Shown: in pieces, positions 25,200-35,383 of the stretch
How the letters are laid out: each line of letters opens with the position of its first letter
Position numbering within the stretch: the first letter of the stretch is position 1
NCBI GenBank assembly: GCA_947462335.1
Contig: OX381710.1
Location: forward strand, 59,218,842-59,282,841
Reading direction: 5' to 3'
From: Harmothoe impar
Taxonomy: Eukaryota > Annelida > Polychaeta > Phyllodocida > Polynoidae
Length of the DNA: 64,000 bases
Position numbers and translations under genes: made by a program
Notes under the pieces: generated by a model
What the model saw: only the letters and a program-made list of their open reading frames with translations
Told to the model about the DNA's origin: nothing
Database searches by the model: none

Positions 25200-25512
25200 G
25201 TTTGCGCCCTTTCTCTTCACCAGCAACACACAAAATAATGCCACCTTCTACCCTTTGTAGGTTCACCGACTGATCATGTGACCGCTATCACGTGATATGT
25301 GACCTACTTATCCTGCTCTGCCGTACCCACTGCTGACTAAACGTGCCACGGATGGGCTATAAACGTGCACGGATGGGGGTTATACGTGTGCAATAAGTCC
25401 CAGTGGAAGTACATTTCCCGACCGTGTACTCATACGTGCACGGTTTAAGTGAAATTTTTTCATCCGTCATTTCATCCGTATCCGTATCCGTCGCAGTGGA
25501 AGAACCCCTTAA

Positions 25513-27105
25513 TAGGGCCGTGAGACGCCTGCTCCATCATGCCCCCACGTCACTGTACCGTCCTGTGTCGGCGTGTGTGCAGTCAGTGGAGGGTGCAGCA
25601 TGCTCGGTGACAAGTGGATACCCAGCTCCACATGGCAGAAGGCACGGGGACCGTGGGATGGCTTAACTTTAGTAGTGGGTGGTTGATTGGGGAGAGAGGG
25701 CAGTGTCCTGGGCTGTAAACCGGCTATACTGGGTTAGTTCTTGTCTTTTTTAATGTTAATACAGTAAAGTACCCTAGTTCCGGACACTTGATGGATATCT
25801 TCAAATTTCTCTGCTTAGGAATTATCTATTGAGGCCCAAATAGTGGCATATGAAAGGCAAACATATTGTTATTAAAGTACATTGGTGATCAGCAATATGG
25901 GTCAGGTTTGATTGATTAAATGTCAATTTGGCACCAAATTTCGGACATAGGCATCTAATTTCGGACACCTTACAAAACACCTTAATTCTGTACAAGAGGA
26001 CATTCCATTCGAAAAGCAGTGGTCACCATAGAAGGTCAATATAGTGTGTGTGAGAATTATGCATGAATCATATGTTTTATGAACAATATGACCCACTGAA
26101 CTTTGTCTCCGTGCTTAGCATCACTGATTTCTTAAGACTTGTGTTGATGAATCCCAATAATAATTATGGGATTTAATCATGTTCTGTTATGTGCTACTTT
26201 CAAGTTTCTTGAGTTGTGGTAAGGTAACATGTAAGGCATTCACCTGGTATAGTTACAGAACCAATTATGTAAATATTTCGTGCCACAATCATAATATTAT
26301 TTGGGTGCCTTTACTCTACATCGAAAGAAATGTATATGTACCTAAACCCAGCACGGGCACCTTACCCTACACCCGCTAGGACCTCTCATGCTCCATTGTC
26401 AAAACTTAAGTATATGGCTTACTTCTACATTAAACATATTTCATTTGTATGTATTCTGTTGTTTGTCGCCTAATATAACCAATTATATTTGACACTGTCA
26501 GATGATGAGATGAGATGAGATATCACTCGAATTTGTTTTGGTGGCTGCTGCCTTTAGGATTGAATGAGGTTGGGGACACAGAGCCATGGGTGTTTTCTCC
26601 AACAAGGGCTCTTGTAAGGGGATGGGTGGGGGTGGGGGGGCAGCTCATTTCTCATACATGTCCTTTGGGTCCTAACCTTTTTCACCGTAATGCTAGGGCC
26701 GCCAGTGGACAAGTGTTCTACATAATTGTAGGAAGGGAACATACATAAGGTCAGGTTATATGTTTACATCAGTATCTGGACATCATGAATGGACTTGTTT
26801 CTTACATGTAATAGTGTAGACCCTTGTGTCGACCCTTGTCTGCTCTGTAGTGCATTTCCCCAAGCTGTATAGTGAATGTACCGTGTAGGAAACTGAAAGC
26901 GCATCATTAAAATGTGAGTAACCTAGGGACACATAGAGAGTGCAAGATGGAGAACCCTGACTCGGACACTGACAGAGGTTGAGGAACCCGTCAGTGTGTG
27001 TGAAGGTCAGCCCCTGACCTTTGAGGGACATGAGGAGCCTTACACCAGGTGAGGCGCTCTGTCCTGTCATGTCAGCTGCCTTGTTTGTGGCAGTGTCTCT
27101 ATGGG
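25513..27105. other. Non-coding; possible mariner-type remnant
   Basis: The first 150 bp is the GC-rich host sequence interrupted by the Harbinger insertion. At about 25768 the phrase TACCCTAGTTCCGGACAC, followed by AATTTCGGACA words near 25938 and 25960, looks like one end of a TIR element, but I did not find the opposite end. No supported gene. Confidence 0.4.
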
Positions 27106-27240
27106 CTCCTACACTGTAAATAGTTAGTGTAGGTACACAGTAGAATCTACTGTAGATCTACAGTAGAATCTACAGTAGAATGGATTTAGAGTAGAATCTA
27201 CTGTAGATTTACAGTAGATTCGACTATTTACCCTCGTCAG
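27106..27240. repeat. Short palindromic repeat of CTACAGTAGAATCTACTGTAG type
   Basis: Overlapping inverted copies of TCTACTGTAGA and its relatives occupy about 135 bp after CACTGTAAATAG. The same words occur in the elements at 60445-61092 and 63543-63760, so this is probably a fragment or a short member of that family. Confidence 0.55.
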
Positions 27241-27519
27241 TTGTGAGCCATTCAAATGCTTTACCATATTTATTTCATTCCACCCAATTGAGCTGCACAA
27301 TACACGTTATGATGGCTACATGATCAATTAAGATGGTGTCATAGACCGTAAAATACTGGTGAGGAATCCATGGGAAAGTCGTATTCATCATGGAGGATCT
27401 ATGTCCAACATTTAGTTAAGCCTAACATGTTCACGGATCTCCGCAGCTGTCTATGACGCTCAATCTTTAGCAATGTGAGAGATTGGTTAAACTGAAAGAC
27501 CGCTGTAATTATAAAAATG

Positions 27520-28290
27520 GGATATGGTAACAAACAAACTGGATAACAGTGAGAGAGGTGAATGTCTAGGTTCTGAAATACCTTCATACCGTGAACAGGC
27601 AATTACTCACACTTGGAAGGTTGCAGGGGCGATATTAATGAGTTTAGTAATGAATCTGTTGTATTGTTTACATGTACCCCGTCCGCATCACACGCGAGAT
27701 GAATGGCATTCCTCTGCAAGCAAATATCAGAGTCACTGAGGAATTTCATTTGAGCAAAGCAAAGAATTAAAGGTAGAGAGCGGGAAAAAGGGCCCATCTG
27801 TGCCAGGAGGACCCTAGTAGATGCATGGTGAATGCCTCAAGAGTGTTTTGTGGGGAGGAGGCAGGAGGAGGGTGGGTATAGGAGCATAACGAGCTAAGCA
27901 CAGCATCGTGGTTGCGCAGGCAGTTGAAGTCCCAAATGAGTGAATTGAACGTATCACTAGTTCCTACGTATTAACGGCTTAATCTCACACATACGTAACA
28001 GAAAGTAGCCTGTACATTATGGGAACCCATTATCATTATCTATGACGACAAAATGGCTACCTAGAAGAGATGACCAGTGATGGTTTTGTTTCAGTTGTTC
28101 TCCCTGTACTATTAATGTATGTGTAGACTAATAGGCTCTGAGATATCAAAGCAATGTGTGAGATACGAGCAGTATAAAACACCACATCAGGTATACATGG
28201 GTATTAATGAAATAGTTCAAAGCTATTCGTTTACAGTACATTATAAATGCAGGGCAATTAACTCGGACTTGGATACCTCATGGTGGAACA
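27520..28290. repeat. Diverged paralogous non-coding block, copy D
   Basis: Collinear with 3880-5140 and more compact. Shared landmarks are GATATTAATGAGTTTAG at about 27632, GTTTTGTGGGGAGGAGG at about 27844, AATGTGTGAGATACGAG at about 28153 and GGCAATTAACTCGG at about 28253. No coding frame is conserved between the copies. Confidence 0.6.
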
Positions 28291-28297
28291 ACATTAT

Positions 28298-28887
28298 TTA
28301 AACTATGATTAATGTAAGAATAAAATCAAGATCATCTACTTCAAGTACTAGACAGCTGGTAATTACAATGTTCATTTTTAAAAAGGTTTGGGCCTATGTT
28401 CCAATATCAATATTAGCATTTCCCTTGTTGCTCAATGGAAAAGCATTTGTATTGTGGAGAAAACGTGCAATCTTTAATTTTTCTATAAGTCTTTATGCAA
28501 AAGCCATGACTCTCGTAGTTAAACATCTTATACAATGCCCATTGCCTACGTAAATCGAAAGGCTACGTAGCAATTTTGTGATTCTTATCCATATTTTCTG
28601 TGGGACCTTCTCCTGTTTATGGAGAGGGTACTAGTATAGATAAATAAAGTAGTGAGACAGCCATAGCCTTAGTGTTAGGGATGTAAGTAGTATACTGGCA
28701 TGTGGATCCCTATCAGTGAAACAACTCCTCCATGTATCCAGAAAGACCTGTCTATACAACTTAATGAACTACACATGTATATATTACATACCTCCATATA
28801 GTGAAATGTCAAATATATATTTTATATCAGTAACTAATATGATTTCACTCTTAATACTAAACAGAAGTGTACAGCTGGTGTATTGAT
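28298..28887. other. Non-coding, nothing recognised
   Basis: AT-rich sequence between copy D and the hairpin element. Open frames are short and lack any family signature. Confidence 0.4.
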
Positions 28888-28997
28888 GCAATAATGGCTA
28901 ATTGGGAAAGCACGCGTGAGGTATATCTTGCAATAATGAACGAGGCGAAGCCGAGTTCATTATTAGCCAGATATACCTCACAATTAGCCAATAATGC
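28888..28997. mobile_element. Small hairpin MITE
   Basis: The outer arms GCAATAATGGCTAATTG and CAATTAGCCAATAATGC are near-complementary. An inner pair (TGAGGTATATCT / AGATATACCTCA, then AATGAAC / GTTCATT) surrounds the loop GAGGCGAAGCCGAG, itself a palindrome. The left arm has a 12-bp asymmetric insertion. No target duplication was identified. It has no coding capacity. Confidence 0.65.
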
Positions 28998-29030
28998 GTT
29001 TATACCACTATTTCTTCAAATATATGAATA

Positions 29031-29438
29031 TCATATCGTATAAGGCCTACCTTTTTCAATTGTCCATTTTGTCCATCGACTGGCAGACTCACCGCCGAGC
29101 GGCATGATTTCGTTCATCGTCCGGTCAATGCGTCTTGAATAACATGAAAATATGGCCAATTGAGACCATGACAGGGTTAATCCTTTGAAGGGTGCCAGCC
29201 TGGTTAGATTTGTAAACAGCGGGATGCGTCCGATCACGTGACCGACTGACCTAGTTTCCGCGGTGACTTCGATCAGCTGATCGTCCTCCGTCCGGCCCAA
29301 ATACAACTCTACCCGGGCTGGCACCATGCACAAAATGTCGAAATATGAGGAATTTACGCGATTAAAAGGCTTATAGTGCACGGGATCATCAACAAGGAGC
29401 TCTAAACATGTTCTGGATTGAAGGAATAAGCTTGACAT
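29031..29438 (-). CDS. Uncharacterised 135-codon open frame, possible exon
   Basis: The frame runs upstream of a good donor-like site: the minus strand reads CTCGGCG followed by GTGAGT at about 29092. It could therefore be a first coding exon ending after MNEIMPLGG. I recognise no domain. Its 3' part overlaps the left arm of an inverted repeat whose right arm encodes the same peptide SRRIDRTMNEIM on the plus strand, also followed by a donor-like AG/GTAACC. The open frame may thus be a by-product of a repeat. Treat as unproven. Confidence 0.25.
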   Translation of the reverse strand: MSSLFLQSRTCLELLVDDPVHYKPFNRVNSSYFDILCMVPARVELYLGRTEDDQLIEVTAETRSVGHVIGRIPLFTNLTRLAPFKGLTLSWSQLAIFSCYSRRIDRTMNEIMPLGGESASRWTKWTIEKGRPYTI

Positions 29439-29505
29439 TGTCTAATTTGGCCATATTTGGATGTTATTCAAGACGCATTGACCGAACGATGAACGAGATC
29501 ATGGC
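29104..29505. repeat. Inverted-repeat pair around 270 bp
   Basis: The left arm (29104-29166) and right arm (29436-29505) share CGTTCATCG, GGTCAATGCGTCTTGAATAA and AATATGGCCAA in inverted orientation. The interior is GC-richer than its surroundings and contains CACGTGAC and a CCGCGG. It may be a MITE or an inverted duplication of an exon or promoter fragment. No target duplication was found. Confidence 0.55.
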
Positions 29506-29549
29506 GACAAGGTAACCAAACTTAAGGTTTCTTCTTCTTACATTGTCCA

Positions 29550-29626
29550 GCCCTCGTGGTGCTGGGGGTTTGTCGCTCGCCTTTGGCCCGTGCGGCCCGG
29601 GTTCGAATCCCGGACGAAACCCGTAG
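29550..29626 (+). repeat. tRNA-like segment, probable SINE head
   Basis: CCGGGTTCGAATCCCGG forms a perfect T-arm and pol III B box. GGGTTT upstream pairs with AAACCC downstream as an acceptor-like stem. The distance between these parts is only about 57 nt, too short for a normal tRNA, and the D-arm is not canonical. I read it as a tRNA-derived SINE or a tRNA pseudogene rather than a functional tRNA. Confidence 0.5.
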
Positions 29627-29859
29627 CCAAAATGGCTTCGCCTACCTTTCATAACCTTGTTAAAATATATAGAACCATCTTGGTGTAAAAAATTAATTCT
29701 GAGCATGCGTATATCCTGAGATAACCCCACGGCAATTATCCACTCTCGGCACGGGAAACGCCAGAATCGTGGTATAATCTCCCCTGAACCACGATAGCTG
29801 TCTGTCAACAGCTGTGTAATGACCCGGCAGCATATATAGTACAATCAGCCTCTATTACA

Positions 29860-30200
29860 CATGTTGTGGCCACCAGACAGCCCTCTTGTGTAGTCAATCA
29901 TCTCTGTTCTGTCTGTATTATTCCCCCTGGGTAGCTATTGCTCAACACAGAATAACACTCTTACTTCTTGGTTTGTAATTTTTTGTCTTAGCATTCCTCG
30001 GCAGACGGTAGTTAAAGTGTCCAGGTTGATGTTCATCAGTCGGAGCATGCCACCTTTCTCTTCACAACGTAGTGTGATTACAGGATCCAGTAATGATACA
30101 ATTCTAAGAACCAATCATAGGTCTGTAGCTCATTCCAAATGTCCCATGACCGCCATGGGAAGTGTATCCTGAATCACAATCAACGTCAAAGTGATGCAAA
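29860..30200. repeat. Diverged paralogous non-coding block, copy D2
   Basis: Collinear by eye with 8560-8960, through CTGTCTGTATTATTCC and GTCCAGGTTGATGT among others. It follows copy D in the same order as the A and A2 blocks. Non-coding. Confidence 0.5.
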
Positions 30201-31929
30201 CAGGATCTTGCGGGCTGCTGCACAATGTCACAATTCATAATCTGGAAGATTTGGAGTGTATTATCGGGATAGCAACGTCTCCTCGTGCCTCCATCTAAAG
30301 TTAATAGTCTAGATTCTGCTTAATATACTTAAGGGGTACCAGTTCTATATTGCATAACATGCTGCCATTATCAATGTACTGGATACCTGGCATGGCCGTG
30401 TGTACGGTATAGGACCAGGGGGATCGGTCACCAGAAGTAAATTACACATGTATGTGTCTTGTCTAACGTTGTCTAGGAAATATCTGAGCTCAGAAATTTG
30501 CAATTGCATGAAACTATTTAGCCACACATTTTGCTACTCTTGATATCTCTCTCATTCAGTGAACCCATCACAGCTCGTCTAGAATCACATCAGTGGATTT
30601 GCATCTATAAACCAAGACCTTATATATACAAACTTCACCTTGTTCACAAATCCATGCTTACATAAATTGCTGTATTATGATGGCTGTCAACATACATGCA
30701 AAGGGTGCGGAATGCTGATTGTTCCCATATCAAAGGTATCGTTTGGGTTGTACTTGACTTATGTTGCTTCCCACTCCCAAAGAGAACCTTAATTAAGCAG
30801 GCAGGTAGGACATATTTTATCCCTGTTTAGATTAGATATAACATTTTTCATACACTCGTATATCGGGATATTGCGGGAACGCCTGGGAAACCTGGGTGCG
30901 ATGCACAAACAATGCCTGTAAGTATAGTGGCTGGATCGATGATATACGACAGCCATAATGAAACTGACCCCGAGGTGACCCCGGAGAAGCACCAATCCAC
31001 CCTGCGGTGTCCCCCCAGGAGGAGCTGTGACATTTATGGGGGAGATAGCATCAGGAGACCATGGAGGGACCATAGAGGCGTGAGTCTTAGCTGCCTGCTG
31101 TGTGGAGGTATATCACAGCTTATGATGTAGGCCTGTCACAGCCAGGACCCCAGCACTCAGTTCTGGTGGGTGTATGCTCCAGCATAAAACATGCATCTAC
31201 CTTCCCTATCCATAGTTTGTCATTTACATCGCCACTTTTGCAGTTTTCATCCACCCTTTGTTGTTTACATCGCCATCTTGCTGTGCCACGTGATCAGCAG
31301 AATACAGAGTGCTGATTGGTCAATACATTAAAGGGGATAGGCATCACCTAAGTTCTGGGTACTGACCTGTCCAGGGAGATCAGAAAACGAATCATATGCC
31401 CATGTGGAATTTGTCCATACCACCTGCTGAGGGAAAACGTTTTCTACTCTTATTTCTTACATAGAAGTAAACTGACTACTAGTGTATCAGCTTTATATGT
31501 AACAACATTTTCGAGGGGTGATGCTTTATTCCTTACAACAGGTCTAATACTGACGATAACGAAAGTAATATAAAGCATATCAGCATATTACTGTTTACAA
31601 TTTCTTTTTTTTTTACCCTCACAGCAGCAGCCGTTCTAATTATATATTTCCCTAGTAACATATCTTTGCTGGGTCCATAACTTGAACACACTGATTGATA
31701 CCTACTCAGCATCCATAAAATAATCCTACCCTTACTCACTTGCAGTGTTTCCTTATTTCCCTGAGAGGGCTAGCCGCCCTACTTGGATTCATCGATGAAG
31801 AATTAGGTACACTTACTTTTCCTCGAAAAATAGAAACGTGTGTGGGTTGACTGTGAGTAAAAGACCACTACTTCGCATCCTAAAACTGAGTTTGATTTGT
31901 GATCAATTCGTAACCGCTGCACTAACAAC
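30201..31929. other. Non-coding, nothing recognised
   Basis: No supported gene or bounded repeat. A short paired phrase (CCATAGTTTGTCATTTACATCGCCA and a similar second copy) lies near 31210-31280 and looks like a local tandem duplication. Confidence 0.4.
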
Positions 31930-32152
31930 ATTTAACCCACGGGGGAAGGCTTAGACAAAGGACTGCGCACCTTGGGTACATTGCATACCCGAGGGTTAAA
32001 TCAGATAGACTACACCTGGCCTGGCTTCTCCCACTGCCATTGACACCTGGCCTGGCTTCTACCCACTGCCATTGACTTGGTGTATAACACCTCGTCTTGA
32101 CCCTGTGGGGCAGTGGGCATATGGAAGAACCGTGTCCAGGTGTAGTCTATCT
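31930..32152. repeat. Two adjacent small palindromic repeats
   Basis: The first (about 31930-32001) begins TTTAACCC and ends GGGTTAAAT. The second (32003-32152) has perfect 17-bp arms AGATAGACTACACCTGG / CCAGGTGTAGTCTATCT and an inner pair CCACTGCC / GGCAGTGG. It also has a direct duplication of CACCTGGCCTGGCTTCT. Both look like MITE-like insertions just upstream of the LTR retrotransposon. Confidence 0.55.
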
Positions 32153-32310
32153 AACACACATTTTCATAGCTTGTTCACGATCATGGCAACACCCTAAAAT
32201 CAAGCTCTAGACCAGAAAGAAAGTAACACAATACCTTTCTGTCTAGACATTGGTCTGGTATTGAGGCAAATGGTTGATATTGGTGCTGTAGTAAAGACGT
32301 GTCTTACATT

Positions 32311-32712
32311 TGTAGGGGCTGGGGTTATACAAGGTGTTATATGACGGGTTCTGTTGGATGCTGTGTTGCGAACTCAGTCCGAACCCTTCAGTCCGACGGC
32401 AGGTGGCGACACCTGCTTCCGGTCTGCGTGTGCGCGCGCAGGCTGGCTGCCTATATATACCCAGCATCCGATGGGACTCGTCGGTTACTCTGAGCCACGC
32501 TGGTGAGGAGACCCCGTGATCACTGCGGCTGATTAGCCTACTGACCCGTTCCAAACTCTATAGGGAGTTCGCACGTTTAGATATTGCCTGTCTAGGTTCT
32601 TGAATAAACCTATTGATTCGCAACCTGTAACACTTGATCCGAACTGTGTGGACTTTGTTCTTTACTTGATACTCTACCAATATCATAAAGATGCAAAGTA
32701 TTGTTTATTACA
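32311..32712 (+). repeat. 5' LTR of the Ty3/Gypsy element
   Basis: 402 bp starting TGTAGG and ending TTACA. It contains a TATA-like CTATATATACCC at about 32452 and a polyadenylation signal AATAAA at about 32603. Against the 3' LTR I count six substitutions and one 36-bp gap (missing here, at about 32417, between short GCTTC repeats). The near identity implies a moderately recent insertion. Confidence 0.93.
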
Positions 32713-32713
32713 C

Positions 32714-32731
32714 TGGTGCCGTGACCAGTTC
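32714..32731 (+). other. Primer binding site
   Basis: TGGTGCCGTGACCAG starts one base after the LTR and begins with TGG, complementary to the CCA end of a tRNA. I cannot assign the tRNA. Confidence 0.7.
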
Positions 32732-32953
32732 TGAGTGAAACACAGGTTAGCCTGTGCAATAGCACAGACCTTGTGCTCTGGCCGGAGCAGCGAGGTCTCC
32801 CGATGAGGCATTAGCCTTGTCCTCGGAGCGGTTATGTGCCACAGATGAGGCAGATACCCCCACAGGGAGTGCGGATGTTCCACCCGGAGCAAGCGTGCTA
32901 ATGGGATCTAAAGGTCCCGAAGTAATGAGTCGTTCATTAGAAGAGATGTGCAG

Positions 32954-34750
32954 ATGGCCCAAATGGAGTTGTTGACCATTCAAAAACAGTCCAATGAATG
33001 GAAAAGCAGTTTGATTGCGTTGGAAGGCGCAGTCACACACCGGACTTCCAAAATCAAGGAAAAAGATGCAAGGTTGTCAACCTTGTTGGAGGAGAATGAG
33101 AAACTGGCACAAGCTCTAAGCATGGTTCGGTCGGAGTTCAACCAGAAAACGGCTGACCTAGAGGCGGTCCGTTCCGACTTTGCCAGTGCGAAGACGGAAC
33201 TGAACCAGATTTGTGCGGCCAGGGACGCCGTGCTGGCGGAAGCAGAGGGTGCCCACTCCGAACTTGTTCGGGAGATGGAAGACCTTAAGGATGCTCGTCA
33301 GACTCTGTCTACAGAGTGTGACCTCTTGAGAACCAAGAAGAATGCTCTACAGCAGTTCTTGTTGGAGGCTCGGAATAGTATGCAGGACAGCAGTACCTCA
33401 TACGCTTCCGCTGATAATGGCAGTCCTAGGGCTGCTCATTACATGAGCTTTACGGATACGCCAAATCTGCCCATTGGGCGGGGAGTAACCATAGAGCCTG
33501 CCTTGTCTACTTCAACGCCGGGTAGACCTCTTAGGGTGGGCCGAGCAAGAGGTAGAGGAATGGCAAGCGACTACTCACCAAGGGTGGGTATGATGGGTAT
33601 CCGTCCCATTCCGAAGCAGGTTTTTGCTGCTACCACGGGTGTAAACCCGGCGGGAAGGGGAAGATCGTTGTCGGGACTGGTAGTCCACAGTCTCAGTTAC
33701 GACAGGACGAGCGACAGCTTGATTCGGAACGCTTAAAAAAGGCATCCGAGCAGGAGAAGGCAGCTAAGAGCTACCTCACTCCATGTCAGACGAACATGGT
33801 GTTTCAGGAACAGAAAAACCTGGAAACAGAGAGGCGAGAGGTGTATCGCCAACAGGAAGCTGCTTTGGTACAGCAACAGAAACGCATGCGAGAGAACGCA
33901 GCAATGGCAGAAGAGCTAGCGGAGCAAGAGGCGGCAGTCCTGCGAGCACAAAAGGAAGAGCTCCGGGCAGCCGGTGAAGCTGCGAAAGCTAAACTGGAAC
34001 AAGCTCAGCAAGAAGAGGAAGCTGAGAGGCAAGCCAAACAATTGGAAAAAGAAAAGTCCGAGCATCAGCGGTTGCTTGCTCTGGCTCAACAGTGTCAGTA
34101 TATGACCGATCTGGAGAAGAATTGGTGGTTCAGTCAAGGAGTGGACCCCACTACTGACTTTGTGGTGTATGGTACTTACCAGGCCTACCTAGAGAGACAG
34201 AACAGCTTGCCTACTACGGGGGCTACTCCGGGGGCGACTCCGGGGACAAAGAGTCCTAAAAAGCCTCCGAGACGATCGATTCTGAGTACGGAATTGCAGG
34301 AATTGTACGATACTAACCCCGCTATAGCCGGGATAGGATTGCACAATGTAGGCGCAGAAAGGGATGCTTCGGCTTCCATTTCTAAATGCCTGGCGATAAC
34401 CTCTAAAATTAGGGGATCATCCAACGTCACCAGACGACTAGCTAGTGAACCGTCTCCATACTGGCAGAAAAACTCTTGGGAAGAGTGGTTAGGAGCCACC
34501 GTTGAGGATATCAACCTCAGTGGATGGGATCAACAAGATGCTATCCCTTACATCTGTAAAGGATTGCGCCTAGGAGACGGCCTGATGGCAGTTGAGCAGT
34601 GGAAAGATGAATGCGGACCCCGTGGCACTTTCAAACAGCTGGTGGAGATCGGAACAATTTTGTTCGGAGACTCCGCTCGGATCAATCCGATGGTCGCTTT
34701 TAAGAAGCGAGTGCAAGGCAAGAACGAGGCCCGAGGGTTTTCGTATTTTG
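32954..34750 (+). pseudogene. gag: gag N-terminal and middle part, frameshifted and interrupted
   Basis: The first frame (ATG at 32954, stop at 33736) encodes a long coiled coil (heptads through LLEENEKLAQ and RTKKNALQQF), then an arginine/glycine-rich segment. At about 33640-33660, in a G-rich run, coding continues in another frame. That frame gives a second charged coiled coil (EQKNLETERREVYRQQ) and then a capsid-like region with W and hydrophobic spacing (SWEEWLGATVEDINLSGW). The antisense element interrupts it at about 34750. Gag would form the virus-like particle and package the RNA. Coiled coils this long at the gag N-terminus are unusual for Ty3/Gypsy. The frame change may be a mutation or an assembly error. 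Confidence 0.7.
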
Positions 34751-35330
34751 TTATAATGTCGTGTTGTGATGATGTACTTCTCGTTGTGTTGTGATGATGT
34801 TATGTATGACAACAATCCAAGTTCTTGCAATCTGGTGTTTTATTGCATTATCCTCTCAGGACCACGTCTACACTCAGCCACCCGATCCCCGCAACTCTCG
34901 GAGCTCTCCCCGAGCTGCTGTTCTATTCCTAGCGTTCTAACTACTCCCCCCATATTTGGGACATGACCACCAGCCTGGTGAATCTGCTGTATGGTGGTGC
35001 CCCCTACAATACTACTGTATTACTAAAAGCATGCTACTTTCTACTATGCTACACCCCTCCCCTACCCGATAGTTCTTTAGTACTACTAAAGAACCCGAGC
35101 AGCAACACCTGTCACCTCATACAATATGTGACTATACTTGTGAATAAATAATAATAGTAATAATATTGTCTTTGATTAAATACATGTCACACCATAACAC
35201 CTGTAATTGTGTTCATGAATAACAATAATTGTCACAGTTTGACTGATTAGTCTTCAATGTCATTCTCCAATAACTCATAATAGTAAGTCCAACGAGCCAT
35301 AGTTCATATTTGCATTGTCCTTCGACCTAG
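34750..35330 (-). repeat. Probable 3' LTR/3' end of the antisense element
   Basis: On the minus strand this follows the env stop and carries AATAAA at 34844-34839. It then runs about 90 bp to the insertion edge, ending ACATTATAACA (CA end). The start of the LTR cannot be fixed because the other LTR is missing, so the limits are approximate. Confidence 0.5.
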
Positions 35331-35383
35331 CTGTGGTATTATCATGTCCGTCGACATGCGGATCTGCTCACCAGCAGAAGAGT

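Larger units (their letters stand above)
18143..25509. mobile_element. Complete PIF/Harbinger DNA transposon, 7.4 kb
   Basis: The left end starts AGGGGGTCTTCCACTGCGAC at 18143. The right end is its inverted counterpart, finishing at 25509 with one mismatch in the first 20 bases. The repeats extend to about 37 bp (18143-18179 and 25473-25509). TAA flanks both ends (18140-18142, 25510-25512), matching the TWA target duplication of the PIF/Harbinger superfamily. Inside the ends, the motif ACGTGCACGG recurs (about 18325, 25362 and 25433), as do TTCCACTG-type motifs; these could be transposase-binding subterminal repeats. Two spliced genes point toward each other: the partner protein on plus and the DDE transposase on minus. 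Confidence 0.93.
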
